From NCBI RefSeq assembly GCF_025244925.1, contig NZ_CP104275.1, forward strand, positions 3,100,001 to 3,164,000: a stretch of DNA of 64,000 nt, read 5' to 3'. The notes under the pieces were generated by a model. That model had not been told where the DNA came from, searched no databases, and saw only the letters and a list, made by a program, of their open reading frames with translations. This DNA is from Arthrobacter zhaoxinii (lineage in GTDB: Bacteria > Actinomycetota > Actinomycetes > Actinomycetales > Micrococcaceae). Both the position numbers and the translations under genes were made by a program. Shown here in pieces: positions 1 through 8,722 of this stretch. Position 1 is the first letter of the stretch. Every line of letters starts with the position of its first letter.

Positions 1-9
1 AGCAGACAT
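1..9 (-). CDS. Start of a gene leaving the window (3 codons)
   Basis: On the minus strand an ATG at 9-7 begins an open frame (Met-Ser-Ala) that runs off the left edge. A good ribosome binding site, AAGGAG, lies at 21-16 with a 6-base spacer, which is why I call it a start. It would be the gene downstream of the ATP-grasp gene on the same strand. Nothing can be said about its product. Confidence 0.35.
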
Positions 10-90
10 GGAGGACTCCTTCTGGTCGGACAATACTTCGACTATATCGAGGCAGCAGCCCTGTGGATAAAAAAGTTGTGCCGCACCACG

Positions 91-1056
91 CTATCCGACG
101 GCGGGGTCCAGAGACGCCAGATACCGGGCCAGGGCACGGGGCGCGGACCGCGGAGCCGCCGCTTCGACGGCGGCGTTGTAGTTCGTGTTGGTGTTCACGT
201 CATAGGTGAGCAGCCGGCCGTCCGCGGCCTCGATGAACTCAATGCCGCAGACCTCCAGCCGGTTGCGGCGGGCGAATTCCAGGTACTTGCCGATCACGGG
301 GTGGTCGAAATCCTCGCGCAGGCTGAACAGCTGGGTGTCCGCGTCCGGAGCAATGGTGGCGCCGGGCGGCATGATCGGCTTGCCCGTGGACGGGTCGATG
401 GCGCAGGCATCGGCGGGGCAGAGCTGGAATCCACCGCGGGCCGTGTCCGCCTTGATGGCGTAGAGGAATTCCCCGCCCACAATCTCCGCCCGGGTGATGA
501 AGGGCTCGGCCGCAACAATGTACTCCTGGATCAGGGTGATGCCGTCCGCCGGCTCCTCGAACTCCTCCGACGCGACGTAGTCCGCCAGTTCGCCGTGGGA
601 TTCGAACTTCCGGACCCCGAGTCCCTTGCCGCCCTGGTTGTGCTTGGTGATGAACGGCGCCTCGAATTCCTTCGCTGCGGCCAGGATTTGGTGGCGTCCG
701 ACGGCAGCGACGGTGCGTGGAGTGTCGATGCCCGCGGCGCGCAGCGCGGTCAGCTGGTCCACCTTGCTCATTTCCAGCTCCAGCACGCGGCGGCCGTTGA
801 CCGTCCGGCGGCCGTGCGCTTCGAGCCAGGACAGCACCGCCCGGGCGTAGTCCTTGGACAGCCCGTGCTCCCTGGTGTGCGAGGAGGCGCTGATCCGGGA
901 CCAGAAAATCCCCTCCGGCGGCACGGAGTCCAGGTCCAGGACGCCGTCGGTGAGCAGCCATTCCTCCACGTGCACACCTTCGGCTTCGAAGGCGCGGGCA
1001 AACGGCGGGAACCACTCGGGGTTCTCATGCAGGGCATAGACCGTGGGGGTGCTCAT
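91..1056 (-). CDS. ATP-grasp domain protein (RimK-like ligase family)
   Basis: A 321-residue protein with an ATP-grasp fold. A pre-ATP-grasp region (about 1-95) is followed by the MSKVDQLTALRAAGI helix, the lysine and glycine-rich ATP loop ITKHNQGGKGLGV (about 133-147) and a C-terminal metal-binding DVNTNTNYN segment near residue 295. Family members join a carboxylate to an amine or thiol through an acyl-phosphate, and the RimK branch adds amino acids to peptides or proteins. The substrate cannot be read from the sequence. It is a single gene, divergent from nothing obvious, with its start ATG after a weak AAAGCGAG. Family assignment is firm; function is not. Confidence 0.8.
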   Translation of the reverse strand: MSTPTVYALHENPEWFPPFARAFEAEGVHVEEWLLTDGVLDLDSVPPEGIFWSRISASSHTREHGLSKDYARAVLSWLEAHGRRTVNGRRVLELEMSKVDQLTALRAAGIDTPRTVAAVGRHQILAAAKEFEAPFITKHNQGGKGLGVRKFESHGELADYVASEEFEEPADGITLIQEYIVAAEPFITRAEIVGGEFLYAIKADTARGGFQLCPADACAIDPSTGKPIMPPGATIAPDADTQLFSLREDFDHPVIGKYLEFARRNRLEVCGIEFIEAADGRLLTYDVNTNTNYNAAVEAAAPRSAPRALARYLASLDPAVG

Positions 1057-1170
1057 GGGACTCGCTTTCGCCGGTTCGTCGTCGGCCGGGAGGGCCGGCG
1101 GTGCAGAGCAACCCTAGGCCCGACGGCGGGGCGATGCCAGCTTCCGTGACGCCCGACGTCGGCCGCCCTC

Positions 1171-1923
1171 CTACCGCCCCCGGCCTGCCAGCTTAGCCAC
1201 GAGTGCCTGCGGCGCCCGGTTGCCGACGGTGGCCAGCACCCGGTACCGCTTGGACGGAATGGAGATGCCCTTACCCGCGAAGGCGTCTGCGAGGGCTTCG
1301 CGCACCACGCGGTCCGCATTGAGCCACATCCACTTGGGGTAGATGGTCTTGTCCATCTCCATCCGCGCGTGGAAATCCGTGTGGACAAAGCCCGGGCAGA
1401 CGGCGGTCACGGTGATGCCCCGGTCCCGGTAATAGAGGTTGGCCCAGCGGCTGAAGTTGATCACCCAGGCCTTCGCGGCGCTGTAGGTTCCCCGCGGGAT
1501 GAAGCCGGCCACCGAGGCCACATTGATGATCCGGCCGCCGCCGCGGGAGGACATGGCATTCAGCGCTGCGTGGCTCAGCTGCAGCGGCGCGCCCACCAGC
1601 ACGTTCAAGTGGTCCACTTCGTCCTGCAGTTCGTTGCGGGCAAAATCGTTCTTCAGCCCGTAGCCGGCGTTGTTGACCAGCAGTCCGACGTCGGGTTTCC
1701 GTACGCGGTCAGCGACGGCGGCCACCCCTTCCGGGGTAGCGAGGTCCGCCGCAATCCACTCGGTCTTCACGGAGTAGTCCCGTGCCAGTTCCTCCGCGGT
1801 GGATTCCAGCCGCTCAGTATTCCGGCCGGTGAGCACCAGGTTGTACCCGCGCTGCGCGAGCTGGCGGGCGAACTCCGCGCCGATCCCGGATGTGGCTCCT
1901 GTGATAACTGCTGTCTGCGTCAT
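1171..1923 (-). CDS. Short-chain dehydrogenase/reductase
   Basis: A classical SDR of 250 residues. It has the N-terminal cofactor motif TGATSGIG (about 8-15), the NNAGYG motif, and the catalytic set with YSAAK. TGR after the second strand (TGRNTERL) suggests NADP preference. The start ATG follows AAAGGTGG on the minus strand. The substrate is unknown. It is divergent from the phosphoribosyltransferase gene, with about 130 bases between them. Confidence 0.88.
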   Translation of the reverse strand: MTQTAVITGATSGIGAEFARQLAQRGYNLVLTGRNTERLESTAEELARDYSVKTEWIAADLATPEGVAAVADRVRKPDVGLLVNNAGYGLKNDFARNELQDEVDHLNVLVGAPLQLSHAALNAMSSRGGGRIINVASVAGFIPRGTYSAAKAWVINFSRWANLYYRDRGITVTAVCPGFVHTDFHARMEMDKTIYPKWMWLNADRVVREALADAFAGKGISIPSKRYRVLATVGNRAPQALVAKLAGRGR

Positions 1924-2057
1924 ACCGCCACCTTTCTATGCCGCGGCGGGTTTGGCAACGCGGCCGGTTGTGTACGCCCCTTGCCGGTGCCGGCGGTGGT
2001 CCCTAGCTTGGGAGGAGCACCGAGCCCGTTTATTCCCTTACTGATCCGTCCCTTCCC

Positions 2058-2744
2058 ATGTTCTTCTCCGCTTCTGCTTCCTCCGCCCGCTGGGAGGACC
2101 GTGCCGACGCCGGCCGGGACCTCGCCGTCGGGCTGGCCGCCTATGCGGGGGCACCCGGATTGCTGGTCCTGGGCCTCCCCCGCGGCGGAGTCCCCGTGGC
2201 AGCCGAAGCGGCGCGGGCGTTGTCCGCCCCGCTGGATGTGGTGGTGGTGCGCAAGATCGGCTTCCCGGAGCAGCCGGAGCTGGCCGCCGGTGCGGTGGCC
2301 GGCATCGCGGGAACGGTCTGCACAGTCCGCAACGAGGACGTACTCCGTTACTGGCGCAGCCGCGATCCCGGCGCGGAGGACCTGTTTGCAGCCGCGGCGG
2401 AGGAACAGCTTGCTGAAGTCCGGCGGCGGGAGGAGCTGTTCCGGCCGGGAGCGCCGGCGCGGAACATCACCGGCGCGACGGTCATTGCGGTGGATGACGG
2501 GCTGGCCACCGGAGCGACCATGCGCGCGGCCCTGGGAGCGGTCCGAAAGCTCGGGCCGGGGCGGCTGGTCGCGGCGGCCCCGGTGGCGTGCGGCAGTACG
2601 GCGGGGCTCCTCGTCCCGCCGCCCGACGACGTCGTGGTGCCCTGGCCGAACAGCGGACTGGAGGCGGTGGGGCTGGCCTACCGCCGGTTCGGCCAGACCA
2701 CAGACACCGAGGTCCGTGCACTGCTGGGCGTCGAAGGGGATTGA
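2058..2744 (+). CDS. Phosphoribosyltransferase-domain protein
   Basis: A 228-residue protein of the predicted phosphoribosyltransferase group (COG1926 type). VIAVDDGLATGATM (about 141-154) is the PRPP-binding loop with its two acidic residues. The N-terminal part has GLPRGGVPVAAEAARAL and VVRKIGFPEQPELAAGA, which are typical of this group. Members of the group often sit beside stress or dormancy genes, but their substrate is unsettled. No strong ribosome binding site precedes the ATG, so the exact start is uncertain. Confidence 0.82.
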   Translation: MFFSASASSARWEDRADAGRDLAVGLAAYAGAPGLLVLGLPRGGVPVAAEAARALSAPLDVVVVRKIGFPEQPELAAGAVAGIAGTVCTVRNEDVLRYWRSRDPGAEDLFAAAAEEQLAEVRRREELFRPGAPARNITGATVIAVDDGLATGATMRAALGAVRKLGPGRLVAAAPVACGSTAGLLVPPPDDVVVPWPNSGLEAVGLAYRRFGQTTDTEVRALLGVEGD

Positions 2745-2897
2745 CCGCCGCCGGGGGAAGGCCCTCCCCCGCCGATCCCATGCCGGGCCGGCCGGTTCCG
2801 GGGCAGTTCCCTAGAGAAGCAGGCCCGCCGCGGCGGATACTAGGGGGTGACCGGCGTCCGCCGGACCGGGGGGAGAATCTCTCTGGAGGTTTTGGGA

Positions 2898-3494
2898 ATG
2901 TCCGCATCAGGCAGTTCTTTCCATCAAGAGGGCGGGTTCGCGTTGGACGCCTTGAACCTTGCCAAGTCCGCGGTGCGGGGCATCCGCCTGGGACTGGGCA
3001 TCACCGGACTGGTTTCGGTGGTCCTGGGGCTGCTGGTCCTGTTCTGGCCCGGGGCGACGCTCGAGGTTCTCGCGGTCCTCTTCGGCCTGTATTTCGTTGT
3101 CGCCGGTGCGGTCCGCATCCTGCTCGGCATCTTCACCGGGCTGGGCGCAGGATTGAAGATCCTCAATATCCTGGTGGGCCTGGCCCTGCTGGTAGTGGGG
3201 GTTATTGCCGTCCGCAATCCCATGGAAACCCTGACGGCCCTCGGGCTGGTCATCGGGATCGCCTGGATAGTGGAGGGCGTTATGGCCCTGGCCGAGTCTG
3301 ACCGCGGCGGGTCCCGCTGGTTCGCCATTGTCCTGGGCGTCCTCAGCATTCTCGCCGGGATTGTGGTGCTCTTCCTCCCCCTGGAAACCCTCGCGGTTCT
3401 CGTGATTTACGGCGGGATCTTCCTTGTGGTCCTGGGTGCAATCCAGATTGTCCGGGCCTTTGCCTTCGGCCGCGGCATGCCCCGGAACGCCTAG
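2898..3494 (+). CDS. HdeD-like membrane protein (DUF308)
   Basis: A 198-residue protein with about six hydrophobic segments separated by short loops, in the arrangement of the HdeD/DUF308 family. In E. coli HdeD is an inner membrane protein linked to acid resistance; the biochemical role is unknown. I place the start at 2898 because GGAGG at 2885-2889 lies 8 bases upstream. An earlier in-frame ATG at 2847 has no such site. The N-terminal 30 residues are cytoplasmic-looking. Confidence 0.82.
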   Translation: MSASGSSFHQEGGFALDALNLAKSAVRGIRLGLGITGLVSVVLGLLVLFWPGATLEVLAVLFGLYFVVAGAVRILLGIFTGLGAGLKILNILVGLALLVVGVIAVRNPMETLTALGLVIGIAWIVEGVMALAESDRGGSRWFAIVLGVLSILAGIVVLFLPLETLAVLVIYGGIFLVVLGAIQIVRAFAFGRGMPRNA

Positions 3495-3798
3495 CTTCCC
3501 CGCTTCCCTGACAGCTAGGCCGCCGGCGGCACGCGCCCGAGCCGGGCGGCGCGCCGGGCATGCGCGCAGGAGCCGGGCGCATACGCACCCAGCAGGCTCC
3601 CAGCAGACATCCAGCCCGCGTTAACGCACCGCTAACCTCAAGGCGCTCCCGGCCGTAACATCCCGGCCCCACCCTTAAAGCAGCGCCGCTAATACCGGGG
3701 TGCCCGGCCGGCCGCGGGGGGCCGGCCCGTCCATATTCTCCGCCCGGCTGCGTCGGCAGAAGCAGAAACGGGCGCACAACCCGAACGGGAGTACCTCC
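3495..3798. other. Intergenic region before amt
   Basis: A 304-base gap without a convincing gene. It holds a 12-base GC palindrome at 3519-3530 just after the HdeD-like gene (possible transcript end), a GlnR-like site at 3621-3636 described separately, and very GC-rich sequence next to the amt ribosome binding site. Open frames here are shadows with no initiation signal. Confidence 0.5.
3621..3636 (+). promoter_or_regulatory. Candidate GlnR binding site upstream of amt
   Basis: TTAACGCACCGCTAAC contains two AC dinucleotides spaced by exactly 9 bases. This is the core of the actinobacterial GlnR consensus (gTnAc-n6-GaAAc; AC-n9-AC in mycobacteria). It lies about 160 bases upstream of the ammonium channel start, and amt genes are classical GlnR targets. 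The match is 7 of 10 consensus positions, so this is a candidate only. Confidence 0.4.
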
Positions 3799-5085
3799 AT
3801 GGACTCTGGAAACACGGCCTGGCTGCTGGCCAGTTCCGCTTTGGTCTGCCTGATGATCCCCGGGATCGCCTTCTTCTACGGCGGCATGGTGGGCTCACGG
3901 CGGATCCTGAACATGATGATGATGTGCTTCGGCGGGGCCAGCCTCGTCGCCGTCCTATGGGTGCTTTACGGCTATTCCGCAGCATTCGGCGATTCGCTGG
4001 GCGGTGTGGGCCTGCTGGGCGACCCGCTGGAATACCTCGGCCTCTCCGCGCTCCTCGCTGAAGATCCCGCCGCGTCCGTCCCGGTGGCCCTGTTCGCAGC
4101 CTTCCAGCTGATGTTCGCCTGCGTGACCACTGCCCTGGTGGCCGGGTCCGCGGCCGGTCGGATGAAGTTCGGGGCCTGGATGGTCTTCGCCGGTCTTTGG
4201 GCCACACTGGTCTATTTCCCGGTGGCGCACTGGGTCTTCGCTTTCGACAACGCGGAAGGCACCGTCGTCGGCGGCTGGATCGCCAACCGGCTGGGCGCCA
4301 TCGACTTTGCCGGCGGCACCGCGGTGCACCTGAACGCCGGTGTTGCTGCCCTGGCCCTGGCGCTGGTCCTGGGCCGCAGCAAGGGCTGGCCGAACTCGCA
4401 CGGCCAGCCGCACAGCCGGCCGCTGATCCTGCTGGGGGCAAGCCTGCTGTGGATCGGCTGGTACGGCTTCAACGCGGGCTCAGCCCTCAGCGCGGGCCAT
4501 TCCGCCGCCGTCGTCTTCCTGAATACAGCCGTCGCGGCCGCAGCCGGTCTGCTGGGCTGGATGCTGATGGAACGGCTGCGGCTGGGCCGCTCCTCGAGCC
4601 TGGGTGCGGCGTCGGGCCTGATTGCCGCACTGGTGGCCATCACCCCGGCGTGTGGTGCGGTGAGTCCACTGGGCGCCGTCGCCATCGGTGCGATCGCCGG
4701 GCTGGTCTGCTCGCTGGCCATCGAACTGAAGTTCCGCCTCGGGTTCGATGATTCGCTGGACGTGGTGGCCGTGCACGCGGTCGGCGGCCTGCTGGGCACC
4801 CTCCTGATTGGCCTGTTCGCCACGGAGGCAGCACCCAACGGGGTGAGCGGTCTCTTCTACGGCGGCGGCTTCTCCCTGCTCGGCAGCCAGGCCATCGCCT
4901 GCGGCGCCGTGCTGGTCTACTCCTTCGTAGTCACCTGGGTGATTGCCAAGGTGCTGCAGCTGACCATCGGCCTGCGCATCCCGGAGGAGAGCGAGCTGCG
5001 GGGCATCGACCTCATGGCCCACTCCGAATCCGCCTACCTGAATGATGAAGAACCCGTGGAGCTCGGCGCACCGACCCGCACCTAG
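3799..5085 (+). CDS. amt: Ammonium transporter (Amt family)
   Basis: A 428-residue ammonium channel with about 11 membrane segments. It shows the N-terminal family signature around IPGIAFFYGGMV, the FAGGTAVHLNAGVAALA stretch carrying the first pore histidine, and DVVAVHAVGGLLGT carrying the second. Length and motifs are normal for AmtB-type channels, which pass ammonium or ammonia across the cell membrane under nitrogen limitation. The start is ATG 3799 after GGGAG; an upstream in-frame ATG at 3700 would add 33 non-membrane residues. No glnK or glnD follows, unlike many actinobacterial amt operons. A strong hairpin closes the gene. Confidence 0.93.
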   Translation: MDSGNTAWLLASSALVCLMIPGIAFFYGGMVGSRRILNMMMMCFGGASLVAVLWVLYGYSAAFGDSLGGVGLLGDPLEYLGLSALLAEDPAASVPVALFAAFQLMFACVTTALVAGSAAGRMKFGAWMVFAGLWATLVYFPVAHWVFAFDNAEGTVVGGWIANRLGAIDFAGGTAVHLNAGVAALALALVLGRSKGWPNSHGQPHSRPLILLGASLLWIGWYGFNAGSALSAGHSAAVVFLNTAVAAAAGLLGWMLMERLRLGRSSSLGAASGLIAALVAITPACGAVSPLGAVAIGAIAGLVCSLAIELKFRLGFDDSLDVVAVHAVGGLLGTLLIGLFATEAAPNGVSGLFYGGGFSLLGSQAIACGAVLVYSFVVTWVIAKVLQLTIGLRIPEESELRGIDLMAHSESAYLNDEEPVELGAPTRT

Positions 5086-5104
5086 GTCGGGGGTACCGAA
5101 AGGA

Positions 5105-5139
5105 GGAACGGGCGCACCCGCTGCGGGTGCGCCCGTTCC
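5105..5139. terminator. 16-bp hairpin between amt and pyruvate oxidase
   Basis: GGAACGGGCGCACCCG and its exact complement form a 16-bp stem with a 3-base loop. It lies 20 bases after the amt stop and 33 bases before the stop of the convergent gene, so it probably serves both. There is no long T-run. Confidence 0.65.
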
Positions 5140-5172
5140 GGCGTTCCGGGGGCTGCTCCTGCCCCGGAATGC

Positions 5173-6966
5173 TCAGAGATCGCGGTAGAGTCCCTCTTCC
5201 TGCTCCAGGTAGATATCCAGCAGCCGGCGGGCATGCTCGCCCGCGGCGCCCTCCTGCGCCAGTCCGTCCTTCATGGTCTCGGCCTGGGCGGCACCGCTGG
5301 GGAACGGCGGCAGCAGCGGCACCGCGGGATCGGTGACCACCTCGATCAGGAACGGCCGCGTGGCGGCGAGCGCCACGTCCCAGGCCTCGCCCAGCAGTTC
5401 CGGATCCTCCACCCGGATGCTTTCCAGCCCCAGCAGCTTGGCGTACTCGGCGTACGGAAAGTCCGGCAGCGACTGGCTGGCCTCGAACCGCGGATCGCCC
5501 TCCATCTCACGCTGTTCCCACGTGACCTCGGCCAGCTCACGGTTGTTGAGCACGCAGAGAACGAAGCGGGGGTCCTCCCACTTCTGCCAGAGCCGGCTCA
5601 GGGTGATCAGTTCGGTCACTCCGGCCATCTGCATGGCGCCGTCGCCGGAGAGCGCCACCACCGGACGGTCCGGGTACGCCAGCTTCGCGGCCAAACCGTA
5701 CGGCACGGCGCAGCCCATGCTGGCCAGCGTGCTGGACAGGTGCGCGGGCACGCCTTCCGGAAGGTGCAGGTGCCGCGCGTACCAGTACACGGAACTGCCG
5801 ACGTCGACCGCCACCTGCGCGTTGTCCGGCAGGCGCCGGTTCAGCTCGTACACCACGCGTTCCGGGTTCACCGGATCGGCGGGCGTCATGGCCCGCGTCC
5901 GGGCCAGCTCGTGCCAGCGGCGGACGCTTTCCTCCACCTGCCGCCGCCAGGGCGCGTCCGGCCGGGCTTCCAGCAGCGGAATCAAGGCGTCCAGGGTGGC
6001 CACGGCGTCTCCGGTGATGCCGACCTCCACCGGGTAGCGGTTGCCGACAGCGGACGCATCCCGGTCAATCTGTACTCCCCGCGCGGTCCCGGGCTTGGGA
6101 TAGAACTCCGTCCACGGATCGCTGGATCCGATGATCAGCAGGGTGTCGCAGTTGTCCATCACGTAGCCGGCGGAACTGGTGCCCAGATGCCCCATGGTCC
6201 CGGCGGAAAGCGGCAGTGTTTCATCCACGTACGGTTTGCCGAGCAGGCTGGTGGTGATGCCGGCACCGATCTTGTCGGCCAAAGCGTAAACCTGTGCGCG
6301 GGCATCGCGGGCACCCTGCCCCACCAGCAGGGCCACCCGCTCGCCGGAGTTGATCACTTCCGCGGCGGCCCGGATATCCGCTTCAGCCGGTGAGGTCCGC
6401 GCGGGGCTGAACACCGGGACGGTGTTGAGGATGCCGTGCTCCTGTTCCAGTTCCGGCGCCGGTGCCTGCTGCACATCATGCGGAATGATGACGACGGCGG
6501 GCGTTCCGGTGGCCAGCGCCTTCTTGAATGCGCGGTCCAGCACCAGCGGAACCTGTTCAGGGGAGTTGATCTGCTGGCGGAACGCCGAGGCCACGTCCCT
6601 GGTCAGGTTCATCAGGTCCACTTCCTGCATGTAGGAGGACCCCAGCACGCTGCGGGACTGCTGGCCGACGATGGCCACCACGGGCGCCCCGTCCAGCCGC
6701 GCGTCGTACAGGCCGTTGAGCAGGTGGATCGCGCCGGGGCCCTGCGTGGACATCACCACACCCACTCCGCCGGTGTATTTGGCATGTCCCACGGCCATGA
6801 AGGCGGCGTTTTCCTCGTGCCGGACCTGGATGAACTCGGGGTCGCCGCTGCGGCGCATGGCACCCAGGACGGTATTGATGCCGTCTCCGCTGTAGCCGAA
6901 CACCCGGTCCACGTTCCAGGCCTGCAGGCGTTCGACAATCAGATCCGCTACGAGCCGCTCGCTCAT
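5173..6966 (-). CDS. Thiamine pyrophosphate-dependent pyruvate oxidase/decarboxylase-type enzyme
   Basis: A 597-residue TPP enzyme of the acetohydroxyacid synthase/pyruvate oxidase superfamily. The N-terminal Pyr domain has VFGYSGDGINTV and the catalytic glutamate in RHEENAAFMA. A central domain is followed by the C-terminal PP domain with the TPP/Mg motif SGDGAMQMAGVTELIT and the downstream NNRELAEVTWEQRE. It is closest in style to PoxB-like proteins, which turn pyruvate to acetate and CO2. I chose ATG 6966, preceded by GAAGGGA, over an upstream frame start at 7056. The substrate is inferred from family only. Confidence 0.85.
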   Translation of the reverse strand: MSERLVADLIVERLQAWNVDRVFGYSGDGINTVLGAMRRSGDPEFIQVRHEENAAFMAVGHAKYTGGVGVVMSTQGPGAIHLLNGLYDARLDGAPVVAIVGQQSRSVLGSSYMQEVDLMNLTRDVASAFRQQINSPEQVPLVLDRAFKKALATGTPAVVIIPHDVQQAPAPELEQEHGILNTVPVFSPARTSPAEADIRAAAEVINSGERVALLVGQGARDARAQVYALADKIGAGITTSLLGKPYVDETLPLSAGTMGHLGTSSAGYVMDNCDTLLIIGSSDPWTEFYPKPGTARGVQIDRDASAVGNRYPVEVGITGDAVATLDALIPLLEARPDAPWRRQVEESVRRWHELARTRAMTPADPVNPERVVYELNRRLPDNAQVAVDVGSSVYWYARHLHLPEGVPAHLSSTLASMGCAVPYGLAAKLAYPDRPVVALSGDGAMQMAGVTELITLSRLWQKWEDPRFVLCVLNNRELAEVTWEQREMEGDPRFEASQSLPDFPYAEYAKLLGLESIRVEDPELLGEAWDVALAATRPFLIEVVTDPAVPLLPPFPSGAAQAETMKDGLAQEGAAGEHARRLLDIYLEQEEGLYRDL

Positions 6967-7106
6967 GGTTTTCCCTTCCGCGCTGTCCGCCCGGCCGGTT
7001 GCCAGCCCCGGCCGACGCAACAAATGATCAGGCTGCTTATGGTCAATGCCTATCAACCTATCCCAGAAGGCTTCGCTGGGTACCGGTGCACCGTTATCCT
7101 CGTCCC

Positions 7107-7649
7107 ATGCCTAAGGTCATCTATTACGTTGCCTCCTCCCTGGACGGTTTTATCGCTACGGAGGACAACCGCCTGGACTGGCTGCTCCAGTTCGGTTTCG
7201 AGGCCTTCCAGGACCATTACAACCGGTTCATGGCCGACGTCGGCGCCGTGGTGATGGGCGCGGAAACCTACCGCTGGCTCCGGGCGGAGGAGCCGGAGAG
7301 CTGGGAGTATTCGCAGCCGTGCTGGGTGCTCAGCCACCGGGAGGAACCGGCTCCGCCGGAGGGTGACATCCGGTTTGCCTCGGGGGACGTCCGGGAGGTC
7401 CTGCGGGAAGCCCGTGACGCGGCGGGAGAGCGCAACATCTGGATGGTGGGCGGCGGCAACGTGGCGGCCCAGTTCGCCGAGGCCGGCCTGCTGGATGAAT
7501 TGTGGGTGACCTACATGCCGGTGGCCTTGGGCAGCGGGAGGCGGCTCCTGCCGGTGTCCGGGCCCACCGCGCCCATGCGCCTGCTTGCCGCTACCTCCTT
7601 CGACGGCGGGGCGGTCGAACTCCGTTACGGCGTATCGAAAGCGCAATAG
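7107..7649 (+). CDS. Dihydrofolate reductase-like protein (RibD C-terminal type)
   Basis: A 180-residue protein with the RibD-C/DHFR fold: YYVASSLDGFIA at the N-terminus, VVMGAETYRWL in the middle, and the NADPH-binding WMVGGGNVAAQF. Such stand-alone proteins reduce unknown pterin- or pyrimidine-like substrates and are not usually the housekeeping DHFR. The start is ATG 7107; the upstream part of the longer frame is not protein-like. No ribosome binding site is evident, so the mRNA may have little or no leader. Confidence 0.82.
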   Translation: MPKVIYYVASSLDGFIATEDNRLDWLLQFGFEAFQDHYNRFMADVGAVVMGAETYRWLRAEEPESWEYSQPCWVLSHREEPAPPEGDIRFASGDVREVLREARDAAGERNIWMVGGGNVAAQFAEAGLLDELWVTYMPVALGSGRRLLPVSGPTAPMRLLAATSFDGGAVELRYGVSKAQ

Positions 7650-7899
7650 CCCGGCGTTTAGGGCACCGGCAATGCGGCACTTACCGTTTTCGCGGACATT
7701 TGACAGACATTCTGCACTCGCACGGCGTAAATGGTGGCTGATTTGTTGTCACGATGCTTGTTTACATTCCGGCCCGTCCGCCACGGCATTCCAGCCGCGA
7801 CCCGGCTGGCCGTTTATACCCAAGCGGACCTGTAATGTTTGCTGTGACTCCGCTCATGGTATTGCGGGCACGGCATAAGAAAAGCAGGCGTACAGGTAA

Positions 7900-8715
7900 A
7901 TGAAGACTGATATCCGCACCCGGAACAACGTTCAAGTGCTGGGACGAGCGGACGGGCCAGTGCTGCTTTTCGCCCATGGTTTCGGCTGCGATCAGGGAAT
8001 GTGGTCACGGGTGCTGCCCCGCTTCACCGATGACTTCAAAGTGGTCCTCTTCGACCATGTAGGGGCGGGCGGTTCCGATCTGGATGCCTACACCCCGGCT
8101 AAGTACTCCACCCTGGACGGCTACGTGGCCGACGTCCTGGAACTGTGCGAGGACCTGGACCTGCAGGACGTCACCTTCATTGGTCACAGCGTCAGCGCCA
8201 TGATGGCCATCGCGGCCGGTGCCACCGCGGCCGAGCGTCTTGCCCGGATCATCCTGGTTGCCCCGTCGCCCAGCTACATGGACTATCCCGAGGACGGCTA
8301 CGTGGGCGGCTTCAGCCGGGCCGATCTGGATGAACTCCTCGAATCCCTCGACACCAATTACCTGGTCTGGGCCGCCGCCATGGCCCCGGTGATCATGGGC
8401 AACCCCGCCGCACCGGCCCTGGGCACCGAACTCGAAGGCAGTTTCTGCCGGGTCAACCCGGGCATCGCCCGGCAGTTCGCCCGCGTGGCGTTCCTGACCG
8501 ACGTGCGGAGCCTGCTGCCCAAGGTCACCGTTCCCTCGCTCATCATGCAGGCCTCAGCGGACCTTCTGGCCCCGGACCATGTGGGCCGCTACCTGCAGGA
8601 ACACCTCCCGCAGAGCACCCTGGTCCAGATGAAAGCCACCGGCCACCTCCCCCACGTGAGTGCACCGGAGGAGACCGCGGACATCATCCTCGGCTACCTG
8701 CAGCAATCAAAGTAG
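7900..8715 (+). CDS. RsbQ-like alpha/beta hydrolase
   Basis: A 271-residue alpha/beta hydrolase closely matching RsbQ of Bacillus in length and active site. The nucleophile Ser97 sits in GHSVSAMM, Asp221 in QASADLLAP and His249 in TGHLPH; the Bacillus triad is Ser96/Asp219/His247. RsbQ works with the PAS domain of the phosphatase RsbP in energy-stress signalling and is related to the plant receptors D14/KAI2. Here the next gene, 7 bases on, encodes a PAS-bearing histidine kinase, so this hydrolase probably supplies or processes that sensor's ligand. A weak CRP-like match (TGTGA-N6-TCATG) lies at 7843-7858. Confidence 0.88.
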   Translation: MKTDIRTRNNVQVLGRADGPVLLFAHGFGCDQGMWSRVLPRFTDDFKVVLFDHVGAGGSDLDAYTPAKYSTLDGYVADVLELCEDLDLQDVTFIGHSVSAMMAIAAGATAAERLARIILVAPSPSYMDYPEDGYVGGFSRADLDELLESLDTNYLVWAAAMAPVIMGNPAAPALGTELEGSFCRVNPGIARQFARVAFLTDVRSLLPKVTVPSLIMQASADLLAPDHVGRYLQEHLPQSTLVQMKATGHLPHVSAPEETADIILGYLQQSK

Positions 8716-8722
8716 ACCGACC

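Noticed and set aside
7031..7045. Another TAAG-GCTTA site in CAGGCTGCTTATGG
   Set aside because: Only one arm (GCTTA) is present and the other half does not match.
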